Source: Streptomyces sp. NBC_01304
GTDB taxonomy: Bacteria; Actinomycetota; Actinomycetes; Streptomycetales; Streptomycetaceae
Length of the DNA: 64,000 bases
Assembly: GCF_035975855.1 (NCBI RefSeq)
Contig: NZ_CP109055.1
Coordinates: forward strand, 8,060,001-8,124,000
Direction of reading: 5' to 3'
Program-made: the position numbers and the translations under genes
The notes under the pieces: model-generated
What the model was told of the DNA's origin: nothing
The model's database searches: none
The model's input: only the letters and a program-made list of their open reading frames with translations
In this document: positions 60,251-64,000 of the stretch, piece after piece
Layout of the letters: each line of letters begins with the position of its first letter
Numbering within the stretch: the stretch's first letter is position 1

Positions 60251-60264
60251 TGTGACGTGTCACA
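60251..60264. promoter_or_regulatory. Palindrome TGTGAC-GT-GTCACA upstream of the alkylsulfatase
   Basis: Perfect 6-bp arms, 77 bp before the alkylsulfatase start and just behind the stop of the LAGLIDADG gene. It resembles CRP-family half-sites but with shorter spacing. No dedicated regulator is adjacent. Confidence 0.45.
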
Positions 60265-60273
60265 GGGTGGGGG

Positions 60274-61035
60274 TCAGCATTTGGGGCCTAGGCGGGCTTC
60301 CAAGAGGGCGATGGATGCTTTGCGGGCGATGGAGACCGTCTGGGCGGCGCGGCTCTGGTGGAGGGACTTCCATTCGACAGCCAGCTTGTCGAGTGTGTCC
60401 GTGAAGAGCCGCATGATGTCGACGGACGTGTTGGTGAAGAAGTACCGGGGGTACTCGTAGCGCTTTCGCTCGCCTGCGACGACGCGGGTGGTCCAGTTGG
60501 TGATGCGGCAGCCGTCGGAGTGGTAGAGGCCGCGGATGAACTCCCAGGGGTGCGCGTCGACGATGCGCTGCTGCCAGGGCTGGAGCGCGATCGTTCGGTT
60601 GTGCTTCTTGCCGGGACCGTGCTGCGGGAAGAGCGTGGGCCAGTGACGGTTGTAGCTCGTCACGGTTACGCAGCCTTCCCGCTGAAGGATGTAGACGCCG
60701 ACTTCGGGTCGAGTAGCGGTAATCGCCTCCCGGCACAGTTCGATGAGCCCGGGGTAGGCGTCGGCGCACACGATGCGGAGGTAGTAACCACCGTTGCGGT
60801 GTGGGCTGAGGCACCCGTCGCCGAGGTAGAGCCCCAGGAGGTAGGAGTACGCCGCTTCATCTGCGGGAGGTCCCGGATCGGGGGCCAGCATGCGGGGGAG
60901 CGGTTCGATGCGGTCTTGCCAGGAACGGATCGCGGCGCGAGATATCCCGGTTTGTTTGCTGACGGAGTTCAAGCTGCGGCCTTGAGCGACGAGAGCGAGT
61001 GCCCGTCTCCGTGTGCTCGTGTCGTACATGCGCAC
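60274..61035 (-). CDS. HTH protein with LAGLIDADG endonuclease-type domain
   Basis: A 253-residue protein. Residues 5-45 form an HTH (TRRRALALVAQGRSLNSVSK, TGISRAAIRSWQDRI), like transposase or Sigma-70-region-4 HTHs. Two LAGLIDADG motifs follow, LLGLYLGDG at 66-74 and IRGLYHSDG at 167-175, each with the acidic residue that binds metal in homing endonucleases, about 100 residues apart as in monomeric enzymes. The second half ends FFTNTSVDIMRLFTDTLDKL. It is freestanding, not in an intron or intein. GTG 61035 (AAGG 6 bp before) or ATG 61029. It lies 103 bp downstream of a tRNA gene on the same strand. Either an endonuclease or a DNA-binding regulator using the fold, as WhiA does. Confidence 0.82.
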   Translation of the reverse strand: MRMYDTSTRRRALALVAQGRSLNSVSKQTGISRAAIRSWQDRIEPLPRMLAPDPGPPADEAAYSYLLGLYLGDGCLSPHRNGGYYLRIVCADAYPGLIELCREAITATRPEVGVYILQREGCVTVTSYNRHWPTLFPQHGPGKKHNRTIALQPWQQRIVDAHPWEFIRGLYHSDGCRITNWTTRVVAGERKRYEYPRYFFTNTSVDIMRLFTDTLDKLAVEWKSLHQSRAAQTVSIARKASIALLEARLGPKC

Positions 61036-61138
61036 GAGCCTTGCGGGCTCATGGCTGTCACGAGGCAGGATCAGGCCGATGTCGCGAGATCAAGTGAACC
61101 TGATCAATTCGCGCGTGACCTTGGAATTGAAGGAAAAG

Positions 61139-61213
61139 TGCCCCAGGTGGGATTCGAACCCACACTGTCCGCTGTTTGAGAGCGGCCTCTCTAACCAGTT
61201 GGAGTACTGGGGC
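61139..61213 (-). tRNA. tRNA-Leu (CAA anticodon), short variable arm
   Basis: Cloverleaf folded by hand on the minus strand: 7-bp acceptor stem GCCCCAG/CTGGGGC, 3-bp D stem with a 12-nt loop (contains GG), 5-bp anticodon stem CCGCT/AGCGG with loop CTCAAAC (anticodon CAA), a 5-nt variable region, T arm GTGGG-TTCGAAT-CCCAC, discriminator A; CCA not encoded. CAA reads the UUG Leu codon. A short variable region is unusual, since bacterial tRNA-Leu normally has a long one, while the 3-bp D stem is like class II. Confidence 0.85.
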
Positions 61214-61311
61214 CTTAGAAAGGAAGGGGAAGCTCCTCCCCTTGCGTCACCACCTTACCGCAGCTAGGTAGGCTCTTGGGAGCAGTACCTGCCCCGCAAC
61301 TAGGAGCCCTC

Positions 61312-61962
61312 GTGACCGCCCCCGACGCCACCCCCACCCCCGACGACGACAAGTCGCACGTACCTCCGCTCACGACCCGCGTCGTGATCGCCGAGGACGA
61401 GGCCCTCATTCGCCTCGACCTCAAGGAGATGCTCGAGGAAGAGGGCTACTCCGTAGTGGGCGAGGCGGGCGATGGTCAGAAGGCGATCGAGCTTGCCCGG
61501 GAGCACCAGCCGGACCTGGTGATCCTCGATGTGAAGATGCCCGTCCTGGACGGCATCAGCGCGGCCGAGAAGATCACGGAGGAGGGCATCGCCCCGGTCC
61601 TGATGCTCACGGCGTTCTCCCAGCGGGATCTCGTCGAGCGGGCGCGTGACGCGGGTGCGATGGCGTACCTGGTGAAGCCGTTCAGCAAGGGTGATGTCGT
61701 ACCGGCGATCGAGATGGCGGTGTCGCGGTACACGGAGCTGAGGGCGCTGGAGAAGGAGGTCGCGGACCTCTCGCAGCGCTTGGAGACGCGGAAGCTGGTG
61801 GACAGGGCGAAGTCGATCCTGCAGACCCAGTACGGCCTGAGTGAGCCTGCCGCGTTCCGGTGGATTCAGAAGACGTCGATGGATCGCCGTATGTCGATGC
61901 AGCAGGTTGCTGAGGCGGTCATTGAGGACGCTGAGGAGAAGAAGGCGGCGAAGGGCGAGTAG
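61312..61962 (+). CDS. pdtaR: ANTAR-domain response regulator, PdtaR-like
   Basis: A 216-residue protein with an N-terminal receiver (RVVIAEDEALIRLDLKEMLE, phospho-Asp in LVILDVKMPVLDG, Thr in MLTAFSQRD, Lys in YLVKPFSKGD), a coiled-coil linker (LRALEKEVADLSQRLETRKL) and a C-terminal ANTAR RNA-binding domain (VDRAKSILQTQYGLSEPAAF, MSMQQVAEAVIEDAE). When phosphorylated, ANTAR proteins bind paired hairpins in mRNA leaders and stop termination. GTG 61312 with AGGAG 5 bp upstream; the N-terminal 20 residues are Pro/Asp-rich. A very strong terminator follows. The PdtaS kinase is not in the window. Confidence 0.93.
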   Translation: MTAPDATPTPDDDKSHVPPLTTRVVIAEDEALIRLDLKEMLEEEGYSVVGEAGDGQKAIELAREHQPDLVILDVKMPVLDGISAAEKITEEGIAPVLMLTAFSQRDLVERARDAGAMAYLVKPFSKGDVVPAIEMAVSRYTELRALEKEVADLSQRLETRKLVDRAKSILQTQYGLSEPAAFRWIQKTSMDRRMSMQQVAEAVIEDAEEKKAAKGE

Positions 61963-61981
61963 GTCCTGCCAAAGGCCAAGT

Positions 61982-62023
61982 CGAAGAGGCCCGCACCCCG
62001 AGATCGGGGTGCGGGCCTCTTCG
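61982..62023. terminator. Terminator with perfect 20-bp stem
   Basis: Arms CGAAGAGGCCCGCACCCCGA / TCGGGGTGCGGGCCTCTTCG with a 2-nt spacer between the pdtaR stop and the convergent livF stop. Bidirectional by symmetry. Confidence 0.9.
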
Positions 62024-62048
62024 TACAGGTACAGCCGTGACCGGAAGG

Positions 62049-62765
62049 TCAGTCCTCGCCGAGGTACGCCTTCCGCACGGACTCGTCGTGGAGGAGGTCC
62101 TGTCCGGTGCCGGAGAGGACGATGTTGCCGACCTCCATGACATGCCCGTGATCGGCCAGAGACAGCGCGGCCTGGGCGTTCTGTTCGACGAGCAGGATCG
62201 TCGTACCCGATGCCTTGAGTTCGACGATGGTCTCCATGATCTTCTGCATCATGATCGGGGAGAGGCCCATGGAGGGTTCGTCGAGCATGAGGAGCTTGGG
62301 CTGGGACATGAGGGCGCGCCCCATTGCCAGCATTTGCTGCTCACCGCCGGACAGCGTTCCTGCGGCCTGCTTGCGGCGTTCGCCCAGGATGGGGAAGAGG
62401 TCGTAGGCGCGCTGGATGTCCTTCTCGATGCCGGCCTTGTCGTCGCGGAGGTATGCCCCGAGTTGGAGGTTTTCCGTGATGGTGAGGCGGGGGAAGATGT
62501 GGCGGCCCTCGGGGGAGTGGGCGAGTCCGAGCGCGACGATTTTGTGCGCGGGGACGCCGTCGAGGGGTTGGCCGTTGAAGAGGATCTTCCCGGAGGTCGG
62601 CTTGAGGAGGCCGGAGAGGGTCCTGAGGGTGGTGGTCTTGCCTGCGCCGTTGGTGCCGATGAGGGTGACGACTTGGCCGGCTTCGACGCTGAAGGAGATG
62701 CCCTTGACGGCTTCGATCTTGCCGTAGGCGACCCTGAGGTCCTCGACTTCGAGGAGTGCGGTCAC
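62049..62765 (-). CDS. livF: Branched-chain amino acid ABC transporter ATP-binding protein LivF
   Basis: A 238-residue ATPase. Walker A GTNGAGKTTTLRTLSG, signature LSGGEQQMLAMGRALM, Walker B LLMLDEPSMGLSP, H-loop in ILLVEQNAQAALSLADHGHV (Gln in place of the usual His region, as is normal in LivF). It energises uptake of Leu/Ile/Val or similar amino acids together with LivG. GTG 62765 overlaps the livG stop (GTGA), indicating coupling. Confidence 0.95.
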   Translation of the reverse strand: MTALLEVEDLRVAYGKIEAVKGISFSVEAGQVVTLIGTNGAGKTTTLRTLSGLLKPTSGKILFNGQPLDGVPAHKIVALGLAHSPEGRHIFPRLTITENLQLGAYLRDDKAGIEKDIQRAYDLFPILGERRKQAAGTLSGGEQQMLAMGRALMSQPKLLMLDEPSMGLSPIMMQKIMETIVELKASGTTILLVEQNAQAALSLADHGHVMEVGNIVLSGTGQDLLHDESVRKAYLGED

Positions 62766-63652
62766 GGGGTTTCTCCTTCCGGACCGGTGGTGGTTTTACC
62801 GGTGTTGCTCTGTTCTTCCGCGGCGATGACTTCGGCTGCTTCGGCGGCGCCGGGGGCGCCTTCGAAGGGGGTGCCGAGGTAGGCGGCGATGACGCGTTCG
62901 TCGCCCTGGACGACGTCGGGGGTGCCTTCGACGAGTTTTTCGCCTTGGACGAGGCAGGCGACGCGGTCGCAGAGGTTGAAGATGAAGCGCATGTCGTGCT
63001 CGATGACGAGGACGGCGATGCCTTGGTCGCGGATGGCGAAGATGAGTTCTTCGGCGGCGCGGGTTTCTTGCGGGTTCATGCCGGCGGTGGGCTCGTCGAG
63101 GAGCAGCAAGCCCGGTTCGCTCGCCAGCGCTCGCGCGATTTCGAGCTTGCGCTGTTCGCCGTACGGCAGGTTCCTGGAGAGGTGGTCGGCCTTGTGTGCG
63201 AGGCCGACGAATTCCAGGAGTTCCATGGCTCGTTTGTGGGAGGCGGCTTCGGCTTTCTTGAAGCCGGGTCCGCGTACGAGTGCCGACCAGAGGCCTTCTT
63301 TTGTCCTGGTGTGGCGTCCGACGAGGACGTTTTCGAGGACGGTCATGTTGGCGAAGAGCCGGATGTTCTGGAAGGTGCGGGCGATGCCTGCGTTGGTGAC
63401 GAGGTGGGGCTTGGGGGGCAGGACGGTGCCCTTGTAGGAGACCTTGCCTTCGGTGGGGATGTAGAGCCCGGTGAGGCAGTTGAAGAAGGTGGTCTTGCCT
63501 GCGCCGTTGGGTCCGATGAGGCCGACGATTTCGCCGCTGTTGACGGTGAGGTCGACGCTGCGTACGGCGGTGAGGCCGCCGAAGCGCATGGTGACGCCGC
63601 TGGCTTCGAGGACGGTGCTGGTGGTGGTGACGGTGTTGGTCATGGTGGTCAC
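62762..63652 (-). CDS. livG: Branched-chain amino acid ABC transporter ATP-binding protein LivG
   Basis: A 296-residue ATPase. Walker A GPNGAGKTTFFNCLTG, the LivG feature NAGIARTFQNIRLFANMTVL, signature LPYGEQRKLEIARALASEP, Walker B LLLLDEPTAGMNPQET, H-loop VLVIEHDMRFIFNLCDRV. A C-terminal tail of about 35 acidic/Ala residues (EGAPGAAEAAEVIAAEEQ) goes beyond the E. coli protein. GTG 63652 overlaps the livM stop; ATG 63643 is possible. Confidence 0.95.
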   Translation of the reverse strand: MTTMTNTVTTTSTVLEASGVTMRFGGLTAVRSVDLTVNSGEIVGLIGPNGAGKTTFFNCLTGLYIPTEGKVSYKGTVLPPKPHLVTNAGIARTFQNIRLFANMTVLENVLVGRHTRTKEGLWSALVRGPGFKKAEAASHKRAMELLEFVGLAHKADHLSRNLPYGEQRKLEIARALASEPGLLLLDEPTAGMNPQETRAAEELIFAIRDQGIAVLVIEHDMRFIFNLCDRVACLVQGEKLVEGTPDVVQGDERVIAAYLGTPFEGAPGAAEAAEVIAAEEQSNTGKTTTGPEGETP

Positions 63653-64000
63653 GCCCCCGCCTTGCTGACGCCGACGGTGGTGTCGGTCAGGCGTTCTTCT
63701 GGTACGTCGGTCTGGCCGGTCTCGTGGAATTCGAGCTGGGCGCGCTTGTTGGCGACGATTCCTTCGGGCCTGAATCGCATGAGGAGGATCAGGGCGAGTC
63801 CGAAGAACATCAGCTGGAAGTCTTCGAGGAATTCCAGTTTGGCGGGGATGAGGTAGAGCAGTGCTGCTCCGACGAGGGGTCCGCTGACGGTGCCCATGCC
63901 GCCGAGGATGACTGCGGCGAGCAGGAAGGCGCTGTTGGGCGGGACCGAGTTGGAGAAGAGGTACTGCTCGGGGGTGATGTTGCTCTGTACGTGTGCTTGG
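63649..64000 (-). CDS. livM: Branched-chain amino acid ABC transporter permease LivM, partial
   Basis: Only the C-terminal about 117 residues are in the window; the gene runs on past base 64000. Membrane segment FLLAAVILGGMGTVSGPLVG, then ALLYLIPAKLEFLEDFQLMF and GLALILLMRFRPEGIVAN, the conserved LivM end, and a hydrophilic tail (FHETGQTDVPEERLTDTTVG). The inner ATG at 63895 is not the real start. First visible gene of the livM-livG-livF operon. Confidence 0.93.
   Translation of the reverse strand, partial: QAHVQSNITPEQYLFSNSVPPNSAFLLAAVILGGMGTVSGPLVGAALLYLIPAKLEFLEDFQLMFFGLALILLMRFRPEGIVANKRAQLEFHETGQTDVPEERLTDTTVGVSKAGA

Noticed and set aside
60274..61311. Integrated element at the tRNA with att sites
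   Set aside because: I found no second copy of the tRNA 3' end and no integrase; only the LAGLIDADG gene is next to it.

Overview
This 64 kb window is about 70% G+C, with GTG and TTG starts, tight ATGA/GTGA start-stop overlaps, Tat-type signal peptides, an ANTAR response regulator and paired LuxR-type two-component systems. All of this points to a Streptomyces chromosome or a very close relative. The ends look like core genome: the C-terminal part of glutamate synthase small subunit (gltD) opens the window, and pyruvate kinase, a PdtaR-like regulator, a tRNA and the branched-chain amino acid ABC genes livF-livG-livM close it. Accessory and housekeeping genes are mixed between.

Layout. 1-6.9 kb: gltD, a two-gene unit of unknown function, an SDR, an imine-reductase-like enzyme, an F420-type oxidoreductase, an aldo/keto reductase and a MerR regulator. 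6.8-20.6 kb: a complete-looking set of acyl-CoA enzymes whose best matches, recalled from memory, are the KstR2 regulon of actinobacteria. That regulon degrades the last two steroid rings (HIP catabolism). Here: two acyl-CoA dehydrogenases (IpdE1/IpdE2-like), an SDR, a KstR2-like TetR and a FadA6-like thiolase. Then, after an interruption of about 3.6 kb (small membrane protein, cold-shock protein, DEAD-box helicase, tyrosine phosphatase), come IpdC, IpdB, IpdA, EchA20 and two more SDRs. The two divergent promoters of this set share a nearly identical 16-bp operator. 20.6-21.6 kb: a gene-free region that is a long imperfect inverted repeat. 21.6-30.3 kb: two glycosyltransferase-type genes, a histidine kinase/response regulator pair, a LAL-type regulator and a repeat-rich unknown protein. 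30.3-34.8 kb: two regulator plus MFS exporter modules (MarR and TetR). 34.8-38.4 kb: an ankyrin/HEAT protein, a Zn-peptidase-like protein and a secreted trypsin. 38.6-50.4 kb: a second two-component system, a GH101 endo-alpha-N-acetylgalactosaminidase, aminopeptidase N, chorismate mutase, and an AraC regulator divergent from a GH35 beta-galactosidase. 50.7-53.5 kb: a decarboxylase plus N-monooxygenase pair of siderophore type, without the later genes. 53.5-61.2 kb: a 5'-nucleotidase, a SIMPL protein, pyruvate kinase, an alkylsulfatase, an HTH-LAGLIDADG protein and a tRNA with a CAA anticodon.

The most unusual signal is a set of palindromic repeats. One family of nested inverted repeats (core CAAACGCCGGACGGGCTGA) occurs seven times, mostly between genes; one copy lies in frame inside the IpdE2-like acyl-CoA dehydrogenase. 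A second family (about 170-240 bp, 26-29 bp perfect terminal inverted repeats) occurs twice: once exactly between two convergent genes, supplying both stop codons, and once in frame inside the ATPase domain of a histidine kinase. I see no CRISPR array, prophage, transposase or rRNA.
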